From CAVYGM01 sp963768025 (GTDB lineage: Bacteria > Bacteroidota > Bacteroidia > Cytophagales > Spirosomataceae), in contig CAVYGM010000001.1 of NCBI GenBank assembly GCA_963768025.1, forward strand, positions 62,001 through 126,000: a DNA stretch of 64,000 bases. Reading direction: 5' to 3'. Shown here piece after piece: positions 18,659 through 27,699 of the stretch; position 1 is the stretch's first letter; each line of letters opens with the position of its first letter. A program made the translations under genes and the position numbers. Below the pieces are notes generated by a model. That model saw only the letters and a program-made list of their open reading frames with translations. It had not been told where the DNA came from and searched no databases.

Positions 18659-19135
18659 ATGACTGAAAATAAAATAGACCTCCGAAAAGAACAGATCCAG
18701 TTGCTGGAAAAAGCGGCGGTTCTCTTCGAAAAAGGAAACATGCAGCCAGCTGTGGCTAAAATCCTGGCCTTACTGCTGGTGAGCGATAATCCCGAGCTAT
18801 CATTTGATGAAATCAGGGAGACGCTGGAAATCAGCAAAAGTGCCGCCAGTGTGGCCATCAACCAGCTGCTCAACTCCAATAGAATCGAGTATATTACCCG
18901 GCTGGGAGATCGTAAGCGATATTTCAGAAGCCGGATCAAGAGCTGGCAGGACGATATGGAAGAGCAGAATCAGGGATTGAAGATCGCCGCTGACATTCTG
19001 CAACAGATTCGTAACCAGCGCCCCGCCGAAACCGTGGAGTTCAATGAGAACCTGGAAAGAATCATCGCCTTCCTGAATTTTATGCAGGAAGAGATGCCGG
19101 GTCTGTACCGGAAGTTTGAGAAGCAATACGTCTAA
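18659..19135 (+). CDS. GbsR/MarR-family transcriptional regulator of the efflux operon
   Basis: 158 residues from ATG 18659 (MTENKIDLRKEQ), chosen because the -7 box at 18630-18637 would put an upstream start at 18635 outside the transcript. A winged helix-turn-helix (about residues 40-100) contains LSFDEIRETLEISKSAASVA and a wing (EYITRLGDRKRYF). The C-terminal helices probably form the dimer. Homologues repress RND efflux operons until a drug or stress ligand binds. It is first in the operon, with 64 bp to the TolC gene, and its upstream palindrome is the likely binding site. Confidence 0.85.
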   Translation: MTENKIDLRKEQIQLLEKAAVLFEKGNMQPAVAKILALLLVSDNPELSFDEIRETLEISKSAASVAINQLLNSNRIEYITRLGDRKRYFRSRIKSWQDDMEEQNQGLKIAADILQQIRNQRPAETVEFNENLERIIAFLNFMQEEMPGLYRKFEKQYV

Positions 19136-19199
19136 AAAAATTTATCTAAAATGGTTCATTAAAGACAGAACTAACTAATTAATATAAAACAAAATAAAT

Positions 19200-20555
19200 A
19201 TGAAAATCAAGAATGTAGGGTTCGTCGGGTTCTTTTTGCTCCTCGCCTCCGCTGCCTTTGCTCAACAGACCGATACCCTACGGCTTTCGCTGGTAGAGGC
19301 GGTAAACCTGGCCATCCAGCAGAACCCCCAACTACAAAGCACCCAACTGGATGAGGAAATAAACCGCGCCAAAGTACAGGAAGTAAAGGCCTCGGCCCTG
19401 CCGCAGGTCAATGGCGATGCTTCGTTTACGGACAATTTTCTCCGGGCCTCACAGATTTTACCGGGTGAAGTTTTTGGCCGTCCGGGCGAGTCTATTGCCG
19501 TAAAGTTTGGGACGCGCTACCAAATGGGCGCTAACGCGCAGGTATCCCAAACACTTTATAATCCGTCCTTGAATATTGGTCTGAAAGCCGCAAAAACCAG
19601 CCAGGGGCTCTATGAATTGCAGACGTTTAAAAGTAAGGAGGATTTGATCTACAACGTGATCAACCTGTACATGCAGCTGCAAATGATCGAGAAACAGACG
19701 GAATTGGTGGAAAACAATCTGGAACGTACGCAGCGCCTGATCGACATCACCAGTGCCCAGTTTAAGGAAGGAATTATCAAGAAAGTGGATGTAGATCAGT
19801 TGAAGGTCAATTACACCAACCTGACCACCCAGCTGTCCAATTCGGCTAATACCCGCGTGCAGCTGCTCAACAACCTCAAAACCTTGATGAATGTGGACAG
19901 TGAGCAGCCTATCGCCATTACGGTGGTAGGGGTTGAGCCGATCCCTGTATCGCAGCAGCTTGACCTGAGCGCCAATACCGACCTGGCCCTGATTGACTAC
20001 CAGCGCAAATTACAGGATCTAAATACCGCCAGCATCCAGGCGGGGTACCTGCCTTCGCTGTCGCTGATCGCCAACCTGGGGTACCAGGCCCAGACCAACG
20101 AGCTCTTCGACAACGCGGCTACCAAGGGCTTTGCCTCCGGACTCTACGGGCTAAAGCTTAATATTCCGATTTTCGATGGGTTTTCCCGAAAAAGCAAAAT
20201 CACCCAAAGCCAGTACCAGTCGCGCCAGTTGGAACTCAACCGTAAGTACCTGATGCGGAACGTAGAGAACCAGTTTGTGAATGCCCGCAACAATGTGCAA
20301 CAAAACCGGAAAGTGCTATCGGCGCAGGAGGAAAACATGAAGCTGGCCGAAGAACTCTATAATGTGGCCAAACTGTCCTACACGGAGGGTATTTCTCCCC
20401 TTTCGGAACTAATAAACGCCGAAAATGGCCTGAAAGAAGCCCAAACCCAGTACCTCACCGCCATGCTGCAAATCAATTTATCCGAGTTGGACCTGATGCA
20501 AAGCAGTGGCCAGCTTACCCAGATTATTAAACAGGCCACGCCCCTGCAAAACTGA
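19200..20555 (+). CDS. TolC-family outer membrane efflux protein
   Basis: 451 residues with a signal peptide ending near ASAAFAQ and two outer-membrane-efflux (OEP) repeats (about 30-225 and 255-440), rich in long coiled helices such as LVENNLERTQRLIDITSAQF and VENQFVNARNNVQQNRKVL. It forms the outer-membrane channel of a tripartite RND pump. Within the operon it lies between the regulator and the HlyD adaptor, with 31 bp to the adaptor. The frame is intact and length typical. Confidence 0.9.
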   Translation: MKIKNVGFVGFFLLLASAAFAQQTDTLRLSLVEAVNLAIQQNPQLQSTQLDEEINRAKVQEVKASALPQVNGDASFTDNFLRASQILPGEVFGRPGESIAVKFGTRYQMGANAQVSQTLYNPSLNIGLKAAKTSQGLYELQTFKSKEDLIYNVINLYMQLQMIEKQTELVENNLERTQRLIDITSAQFKEGIIKKVDVDQLKVNYTNLTTQLSNSANTRVQLLNNLKTLMNVDSEQPIAITVVGVEPIPVSQQLDLSANTDLALIDYQRKLQDLNTASIQAGYLPSLSLIANLGYQAQTNELFDNAATKGFASGLYGLKLNIPIFDGFSRKSKITQSQYQSRQLELNRKYLMRNVENQFVNARNNVQQNRKVLSAQEENMKLAEELYNVAKLSYTEGISPLSELINAENGLKEAQTQYLTAMLQINLSELDLMQSSGQLTQIIKQATPLQN

Positions 20556-20586
20556 ATTTCCTTTTGAACTCCCTATTAAAATTGAT

Positions 20587-21678
20587 ATGAAAACGACATC
20601 GAATAAAACCAAAACAAGAAATGTGATTGCCATCGGGGTACTCGTGGTACTTTCAGGCCTGATCGGCTTTCAATTGTTTGCCAATAAAAAAGAAATCAAC
20701 GAACGCTCGGAAGCCGTGCCGCAGGGCGTGACGGCCATGCCCGTAAAGGTAGCTAGTGCCCAACTCAGAACGCTGGACAGAAGCCTCCGTTTCACCGGCT
20801 CATTCGAGGCCCGCAAAACGCTACCCCTGATCGCCGAGGCGCAAGGGTCCATTACCTCACTCAATATCAGCGAGGGTCAGACGGTAGGTCGCGGCCAGGT
20901 AGTAGCCCGCCTCGACCCCACGGCCATTCAGTCCAATCTGGCTACGGCCACGGCTTCGTACAACAACGCCGTCAAGAACAAGGAGCGCTACGAGCGTCTG
21001 GTTCAGGCCGGGGCTATCAGCCAGAAACAGTACGAAGATGTAGCCCTGAACGTGGATAACGCCAAGGCCAACCTGACCGGCATTCAGCAGCAAATGAAGT
21101 ACACGGTGGTGAACTCGCCCATGTCGGGCATTATCGGCGAAGTGAAGGTAGAGCAGGGAAGCTTTGCTACGATGGGCATGCAGCTGGGTACCGTAGTCGA
21201 TATTTCGAGCTTGAAAATGGTCCTGAAAGTACCCGAGGAAGACGTGATCAAATTAAAAAAAGGACAGCCCGTCAGCATCCAAACCGATGTGTACCCCGAC
21301 CATACCTTCAACGGCACCATCACCCTCATCAGCGTGCAGGCCGACGCTGGCCGGAAGTACGATGTGGAAGTGGAAGTAAAAAACAACGGCACCTTCCCGC
21401 TCAAAGCGGGGATGTTTGGTACCGCCTCACTGGACGCCCAAACCGGCGATCAGGGCGAGAAACTATTCATCCCGCGGAAGGCCATTGTCGGCAGCATAAA
21501 GGATGCTCAGGTATTTGTGCTCGGCCCCAACAACAAGGTAGCCTTACGTAAGGTAGAAGTACAGAATACTTCGGGAGAAGACGTGATTGTACTGAACGGC
21601 CTGACACCCAACGAGAAAGTCATCACCACCGGACAGATCAACTTGCAGCAAGGCCAGGAAGTACGGGTGGTGGAGTGA
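20587..21678 (+). CDS. efflux RND transporter periplasmic adaptor subunit (HlyD/AcrA family)
   Basis: 363 residues from ATG 20587. An N-terminal membrane anchor (NVIAIGVLVVLSGLIGFQLF) is followed by a split lipoyl/hairpin region (GSITSLNISEGQTVGRGQVV and YTVVNSPMSGIIGEVKVEQG), a beta-barrel domain (VLKVPEEDVIKLKKGQPV) and a membrane-proximal domain ending GQINLQQGQEVRVVE. It links the pump to TolC in the periplasm. An upstream in-frame start at 20506 would overlap TolC and has no domain support. The frame is intact. Confidence 0.9.
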   Translation: MKTTSNKTKTRNVIAIGVLVVLSGLIGFQLFANKKEINERSEAVPQGVTAMPVKVASAQLRTLDRSLRFTGSFEARKTLPLIAEAQGSITSLNISEGQTVGRGQVVARLDPTAIQSNLATATASYNNAVKNKERYERLVQAGAISQKQYEDVALNVDNAKANLTGIQQQMKYTVVNSPMSGIIGEVKVEQGSFATMGMQLGTVVDISSLKMVLKVPEEDVIKLKKGQPVSIQTDVYPDHTFNGTITLISVQADAGRKYDVEVEVKNNGTFPLKAGMFGTASLDAQTGDQGEKLFIPRKAIVGSIKDAQVFVLGPNNKVALRKVEVQNTSGEDVIVLNGLTPNEKVITTGQINLQQGQEVRVVE

Positions 21679-21856
21679 GTTAAAAGTTGAAAGTGAAAAG
21701 TTTAAAGCGCTTAATAGCGAGGTAAACTTTTCACTTTCCGAATCCAGCAAAGCCACCCTAACCCCAATTCCTTACTCCTATCAATTGTAGTTGCTTGTTG
21801 AGGTCAATGCTAAAAAAACTCTCAACTTTCAACTCTTCACTTTCAACTAAATAATC
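21678..21856. repeat. spacer with three copies of an AAGTTGAAAGTGAA-type repeat
   Basis: AGTTGAAAGTGAAAAGTTT (21685-21703), its inverse AACTTTTCACTTTCC (21725-21739) and the inverse AACTTTCAACTCTTCACTTT (21824-21843) form inverted repeats in an otherwise gene-free 178-bp gap inside the operon. The transcript could fold here, which may tune expression of the pump gene. The element looks like a small dispersed repeat. Confidence 0.55.
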
Positions 21857-24800
21857 ATGAGTATTACCAAAGTATCCGTCAATAGGCCCACCCTGGTGGT
21901 TGTGCTGTTCAGTGCCCTTGTACTGCTGGGGTTGCTGGGATACAGCCTGCTGACCTACGAATTATTGCCCAAAATCAGTTCACCGGTGCTTACCATCACC
22001 ACGGTGTACCCCGGTGCCGCCCCCTCGGAAGTGGAGACGGCGGTATCCAAAAAAGTGGAGAGCGCCATCTCTACCCTCGAAAACCTGGAAAGTACCCAGG
22101 CGATTTCGCAGGAAGGCGTATCCATCGTGATCGCTACCCTGGTGTATGGCACCGATGTGGATCTGGCTTTGCAGGATGCTCAGCGGAAAGTAAACAGCAT
22201 CAAGGCTACCCTGCCCGACGACGTAAAGGATCCGAGCTTGGGGAAATTCTCGATCGACGAACTGCCCATCATGCGCATGGGAGCCTCGTCGGACATGGAC
22301 GAAACCCAGTTTACCAATCTTTTTGAGAAAACCATTCAGCCCGAACTAGCCCGCATCGAAGGCGTGGCCCAGGTCAATGTAGTCGGTGGCGAAAACCGGG
22401 AGATTAAGATAAACGTCAACAACGACAAGCTTCGCTACTACAACATCTCGATCCTGCAAATTTCGAATGCCATCTCCCGATCCAACCTAAACTTCCCCAC
22501 GGGTAGCCTTAAAAACACCGAGCAGGATGTACTGGTGCGGCTTAGCGGAAAGTTCAGCAGCATGGATGAGCTTGCCAATCTGGTAGTATCGTCCAACCCT
22601 GACGGCAGTCAGGTGTACCTCAAAGACGTGGCCGAACTGTTCGATTCCAAGGAGGAAGCCAGCAGTCTGACCCGCATCAACGGCAAAACCTCCCTGGGGG
22701 TACTGATCACCAAAACCAGTGATGGCAACACCGTGGGTATCAGTGAGGAGGTCAAAAAAACCATGACGGATCTGGAAAAGCGTTACGAGGCCGAAAACCT
22801 GAAATTCACCATCGCCAGCGATAGCGCTGATTTTACGCTGGAAGCCGCCAACTCGGTGATCCACGACCTCGTGATTGCCATTGTACTGGTGGCGTTCATC
22901 ATGCTGTTCTTCCTGCACAACATCCGGAATGCCGTGATCGTGATGGTGGCCATCCCGGTCTCGATCGTAGCCACCTTTGCCGTAATGGCCCTGCTAGGTT
23001 TCTCGCTGAACCTGATGACCCTGCTGGCACTTTCGCTGGTGGTGGGTATTCTGGTGGATGACAGCATTGTGGTGCTCGAAAACATCCACATGTACATGGA
23101 GCAGGGCAAAACCGCCCGGCAGGCCGCCATCGACACCTGGAAAGAAATTGGTATTTCGGTTACGTCCATTACGCTGGTAATTGTGGCGGTGTTCCTGCCC
23201 ATTACGTTCGTAACGGGTATCGTGTCCGACCTTTTATTCCAATTTTCCATCACCGTGGTAGCGGCTACCATTGATTAGCTGGCTGGTATCCTTTACGCTG
23301 ACGCCCTGGTTGTCGAGCCGGTTTACGAAGCTCTCCCACCTGAGCGAAAAGAACGTACTGGATCAGTCCGCTGATCTGGTTTGAGAATATGATTCAGGGA
23401 TTCCAGGATTTCTACCAGGGTATCCTCAACTGGTCGTTGGACCACAAGCGCATTACCTTTACGGCCATCATGGCACTGGTAATTGCCTCCTTCGGTCTCA
23501 TTGGTGGCGGGTTCATCGGTGTTGAATTCGTTGCGAATGGCGATAATGGCGAATTTCAGATCAAAGTGGAGCTACCCAAGGAAAGCCCCTTGGAACAAAC
23601 CAACTTCCTGACCCAGCAGGTGGAGCAAAAACTGCTCAACGACCCAATGGTCACCAACGTGTTCACGACGGTAGGAGCCTCCGACGGCGGCAATATCGCC
23701 ACGGGTGGCAATCCCTACCTGTCTACGTTGAACGTAAAATTGGTACCCGCCGACCAGCGAACCCTGACGAGCAACGAATACGCCGCCAAAGTAAAGCTTG
23801 ACTTGCAGGAAACACTACCAGGGGCCAAGTTTACCGCCGCTCCCGTGAGCATGGTGGGTGGTGCGGGCGCAGCCCCCATTCAGTTCCAGATTCAGGGAGC
23901 CGACCTCGATACCATTCTGGCCTATCAGCGACCAGATTCAGGAACTGATCAAAACGGTACCGGGAACCGCCGAGGTGAAAGCCTCCGTAGAGGGAGGAAA
24001 TCCCGAAATCGCCGTGCAGATCGACCGCCAGAAACTGGCCGAGCTGGGCCTGTCGCTGGACGTGGTCGGTAACACCATGCAGAACGCCTTTACCGGTAAC
24101 GACCAGAGCAAGTTGCTGCAAGGCGACGACGAGTACCCCATCAAGGTGCAGCTTGACGAGTTTGACCGCCAGAATATCGACGACATCCGTAACCTGACCT
24201 TTCAGAATACGCGGGGCGAGCTGATCAAGCTCAACCAGTTTGCCAATATCGTGTCCTCCTCGGGTCCTTCCAAGCTGGAACGCAAAGACAAGATACCTAC
24301 TGTGACGGTGCAGTCGCAGGTGGTAGGCCGTCCGGTGGGTACCGTGGGCCAGGAGATCCAGGCCCTGATTGATCAGGAAACCCTGCCTCGTGGGGTGTAC
24401 ATCTCGGCCGCCGGCGATGTTAAGAATCAGGCTGAGGCCTTCAGCAGCCTATTGACTGGCCCTGCTGGCCTCCATTGTGCTGGTGTACCTGATCATGGTG
24501 GCCCTCTACGACAACTACATCTACCCGCTGGTGGTGATGCTGTCGGTACCCGTGGCCATGACCGGTGCCTTTCTGGCCCTGGCCCTAACCATGACCAACC
24601 TGAGTATCTTCGGTATGCTGGGACTGATCATGCTGGTGGGACTGGTAATTAAAAACGCCATCCTGATCGTGGACTTTGTGAATCAGCTGAAAGCCGAGGG
24701 TAAGAGTTCCTACGATGCGCTGATCGAAGGTACCATGGCCCGTTTCCGGCCCATCCTGATGACCACTATCGCCATGGTGATCGCCATGATCCCCATCGCC

Positions 24801-24995
24801 ATTGCCACCGGGGCCGGCTCTGAATGGAAAAACGGACTGGCCTGGGTGCTGATCGGCGGCTTGACCAGCTCCATGCTGCTCACCCTGATGATTGTTCCGG
24901 TAGGGTACCTGGCCGTGGATACCATCAAGGAGCGAAGAGCCGCTCGCAAGGAACGGAAGTCCGAAAAGAGGATACTGGAAGAGGCCATGGCCTGA
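21857..24995 (+). pseudogene. efflux RND transporter permease, four frameshifts
   Basis: Inner-membrane drug/proton antiporter of the AcrB/HAE1 type. The first 473 residues are intact and include the proton-relay helix GILVDDSIVVLENIHMYMEQ. The frame then breaks near 23270 (ACC[A]TTGATTAGC, to LISWLVSFTLTPWLSSRFTK), near 23375 (to IWFENMIQGFQDFYQGIL), near 23930 (to SDQIQELIKTVPGTAEVKAS) and near 24455 (to LVYLIMVALYDNYIYPLVVM). The last segment ends normally at TGA 24993-24995. Repaired, it would be about 1045 residues, the usual size, with all regions present, so sequence error is as likely as real loss. It is last in the operon and followed by a strong terminator. Confidence 0.85.
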
Positions 24996-25031
24996 GTAGT
25001 ATCAATAAAATTTTCTTAACCTGAACAAAAC

Positions 25032-25070
25032 AATAAGCAGAGGGGCTCCGGCTCCTTTGCTTATTTTTAT
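25032..25070 (+). terminator. intrinsic terminator of the efflux operon
   Basis: A 15-bp stem, AATAAGCAGAGGGGC paired with GCTCCTTTGCTTATT (two G-U pairs), with tetraloop TCCG, followed by TTTTATT. It lies 37 bases after the RND stop codon. Confidence 0.85.
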
Positions 25071-25169
25071 TTTGACCAAATCCATTTGTTTTGATTGGAA
25101 AAAGACCAAACAAACGGCCTATTTCCACGTAGTAACTAGTACCCATAATCAGCCAAAATAGTGTAAAAA

Positions 25170-26390
25170 ATGACTAAAAGCTTAGTTACAAGATATTATT
25201 CAAACATTGGAAGGCTAGTGCTGATGCTTGGATTGGCCCAGGCTGGACTGTGGTCTTGTGCCAGCTACTCCACCAAATACGCCCGCCAAAGTCGCAACTG
25301 GCAGGTTACTTCTCCCGATCCATCCCTAAAAGTAGCGCATACGGCATTTTTGGTAGGCGATGCGGGCTACGACTCCCCGGAAAATCGCGCCCACGTGCTG
25401 CAATACCTGAACCAAAAACTGGATAGTGCAGATCGGAACAGTTCGGTGATTTTTCTGGGGGATAATATTTATCAACTTGGGATGCCGCCTAAGGAAGATT
25501 CTGTCATGCGGGAAACGGCTGAATTCCGGATCAATTCCCAACTCGAAACGCTGGAACAGTTCAAGGGTCGACCCATTTTTTTACCGGGCAACCACGACTG
25601 GTGGGGCTGGGGGGTAGATGGGGTACGGAGGCAGGAGCTCCACGTGCAGGAAAAAATAAGTGGCTACCGCAAAATTCAGAAGTCGAACCCCGAACGGTAC
25701 TTTCTGCCCCAGGCGGGTTGTCCCGGCCCCGAGGTGGTACCACTCACGGATAAGGTGGTGGTGCTGGTGGTTGATTCCCAGTGGTGGCTGGCCAACTGGG
25801 TGAAGAATGAACAAGAAAAGGATTCTTGCTCCGTCCATACCCGGGAGCAGTTTGCCACGTATTTTAGGGAGGTAGCTCAGAAGTACCGAAACAAACAACT
25901 GGTCGTAGCCCTGCACCATCCGCCCTACACCCATGGGCCACACGGCGGCAATTTTACGTTCAAAGAGCACCTGTTTCCCCTGACAGAACTGAATCCCAAA
26001 CTGTATATTCCGCTGCCGGGTATCGGCAGCCTATCAGCCCTTTTTCGGCTGGCCATCGGCTCGCGGCAGGATATGAACAACGGTCGCTACCGGAAGCTCC
26101 GCAAGGCGTTGCTGGCGGGCGTAGGCGACCAGCCCGGCAGCATTTTTGTCAGTGGGCATGAGCATACCTTACAGTACATTCAGCGCAGAAGGCAGCATTT
26201 TATTGTCAGTGGCAGTGCATCCAAGCAGAGTCCGGTAGGGCTGGGGCGAGGTTCTCATTTTGCTACCAGCTCCATGGGGTACAGTACCCTGGTGTTCTAC
26301 GAAAATGGACAAACCTGGGTCCAGTTCTGGGATGTTGGTCCGGAAGGCAACAAAGCCACCCTCCTTTTTCAGGAAAAAGTGAAGGGCTAA
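25170..26390 (+). CDS. calcineurin-like metallophosphatase, putative lipoprotein
   Basis: 406 residues. The N-terminal hydrophobic segment ends in LWSCASYS, a lipobox-like site, so surface or periplasmic anchoring is likely. The metallophosphatase domain (about 50-370) shows all classic motifs: VGDAGYDSP, FLGDNIYQLG, LPGNHDWWGWG, ALHHPPYTHGPHGG and VSGHEHTLQY. It should carry a two-metal centre and hydrolyse phosphate esters; substrate unknown. It stands alone between the efflux operon terminator and the minus-strand SnoaL-like gene, whose stop lies only 8 bp away. The frame is intact. Confidence 0.85.
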   Translation: MTKSLVTRYYSNIGRLVLMLGLAQAGLWSCASYSTKYARQSRNWQVTSPDPSLKVAHTAFLVGDAGYDSPENRAHVLQYLNQKLDSADRNSSVIFLGDNIYQLGMPPKEDSVMRETAEFRINSQLETLEQFKGRPIFLPGNHDWWGWGVDGVRRQELHVQEKISGYRKIQKSNPERYFLPQAGCPGPEVVPLTDKVVVLVVDSQWWLANWVKNEQEKDSCSVHTREQFATYFREVAQKYRNKQLVVALHHPPYTHGPHGGNFTFKEHLFPLTELNPKLYIPLPGIGSLSALFRLAIGSRQDMNNGRYRKLRKALLAGVGDQPGSIFVSGHEHTLQYIQRRRQHFIVSGSASKQSPVGLGRGSHFATSSMGYSTLVFYENGQTWVQFWDVGPEGNKATLLFQEKVKG

Positions 26391-26397
26391 TTCGTTA

Positions 26398-26776
26398 TCA
26401 GTACATGGTGTTCCCATTGGCGCTGGACAACGGTATCTGCTGGATCGCGTCCCAGTGCTCCACGATTTTACCGTTTTCATCGAACCGAAAAAAATCCATC
26501 GTCACATACTGGTCGTTTCCGGGCCATACCTGATGGGTATGCAGAGCCACCAAATCGCCCTCAGCAATGGCTCGAACGAACGTGATGCTTTTGTCGGCAT
26601 ATTCACTGAGCCATGCGTTCGAAGTAGTCAATGAAGGCGTCAGGGCCATTCCCAACTGCTGGGTTGTGTTGAATATATTCTCCACCTACATACATTTCGA
26701 CCGCCTTCCGGGGATTTCCTTCATAGGCTGTTTTGTAAAAAGCGATGGCGTTTTGTTTGTTTTGCTCTGGATTCAT
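26398..26776 (-). CDS. SnoaL-like (NTF2 fold) protein, frameshifted
   Basis: About 125 residues from ATG 26776. MNPEQNKQNAIAFYKTAYEG and EYIQHNPAVGNGPDAFIDYF are typical of SnoaL-like polyketide-cyclase-related proteins. After a one-base shift near 26610 (GCTCAG[T]GAATATGCC) it continues EYADKSITFVRAIAEGD and RFDENGKIVEHWDAIQQIP, the signature C-terminal strand. The catalytic His/Asp pattern (QHNP, EHWD) is present. Function unknown; it is cytosolic and transcribed convergently with the phosphatase. Confidence 0.75.
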
Positions 26777-26909
26777 AGCTTGCTCTACGTGTGAGATCGT
26801 GAAATGATAAAGGTAGAAAATGCAACTATAGCTTAGAAATTTTCTCCACCAGAAAGGTAGCCTTTCCAAACTCATTCAGTATATTTACTAGACTAAAACC
26901 AGATAAACT

Positions 26910-27593
26910 ATGAAAAAAGACGCATATAGCCCCCTACTTCGCCATCAGAAAATGAATGTCGGTACTACCGAGCGGATGATCTCAGCCTTCGGAGGCGGTT
27001 TCCTCTTAATAGATGCCCTGGTCAAACGGACCATCAATCCATTGGAAGCCCTCGTGGGGGGCTACATGCTCTTCCGGGGGGCTACCGGCTACTGTCCACT
27101 CCACAGTGCCATTGAGGACAACGCGGCGCACGAGCACAGCGACAACATCAATATCAAAGTAGATTTGTGCGTAAAACGTCCGCGCAGTCAGGTATACGCC
27201 TTTTGGCGGAAGCTGGACAATCTGCCCCTATTTATGAGCCACATTCGTACGGTAACCCAGCTGGATAGTAAAATCTCCGATTGGAAAGCCGTGGGCCCCG
27301 GTGGATTGGGAAGCCTGAGCTGGAAAGCTGAAATAGTGAAGGACGACCCCGGCTACCACCTGGGGTGGCGTTCGCTACCGGGTGCCCCTATCGTCAACGC
27401 CGGTAAGGTGGAATTCAGCGACATGGGCGACGGCTTCACGCAATTGCACGTGGTCATCAGCTACAAAGCTCCCCTCGGGATACCCGGTAAAGAACTTTCC
27501 CGACTCCTGAATCCCATGTTCAAGGATATGGTTATGAAGGATATTTTGAACTTTAAGGAGTACGTTGAGCGTAACGAAATCATCACCGCCTAA
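26910..27593 (+). CDS. DUF2892 membrane segment fused to an SRPBCC (START-like) domain
   Basis: 227 residues. The N-terminal 70 residues (VGTTERMISAFGGGFLLIDA, VGGYMLFRGATGYCPLHSAI) form a DUF2892/YgaP-like hydrophobic hairpin. Residues about 85-220 are an SRPBCC/polyketide-cyclase domain (VYAFWRKLDNLPLFMSHI, GWRSLPGAPIVNAGKVEFSD) that binds hydrophobic ligands. A TATATTTA box near 26880 could be its promoter. It ends 54 bp before a bidirectional terminator. The fusion is common in Bacteroidota and its role is undefined. Confidence 0.8.
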   Translation: MKKDAYSPLLRHQKMNVGTTERMISAFGGGFLLIDALVKRTINPLEALVGGYMLFRGATGYCPLHSAIEDNAAHEHSDNINIKVDLCVKRPRSQVYAFWRKLDNLPLFMSHIRTVTQLDSKISDWKAVGPGGLGSLSWKAEIVKDDPGYHLGWRSLPGAPIVNAGKVEFSDMGDGFTQLHVVISYKAPLGIPGKELSRLLNPMFKDMVMKDILNFKEYVERNEIITA

Positions 27594-27647
27594 CCCTTGG
27601 TCCCCGGATCCCCTATCCTTTTCTTGATCGTTTCTTTTTCCTTAACC

Positions 27648-27688
27648 AAAAAAAAGTGCTGATGGAGTCAATCCATCAGCACTTTTTT
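27648..27688. terminator. bidirectional terminator
   Basis: A perfect 12-bp stem, AGTGCTGATGGA (27655-27666) and TCCATCAGCACT (27672-27683), with loop GTCAA, an A-run before and a T-run after. It serves the plus-strand SRPBCC gene and the minus-strand gene ending at 27700. Confidence 0.9.
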
Positions 27689-27699
27689 GATGCTCTTAC

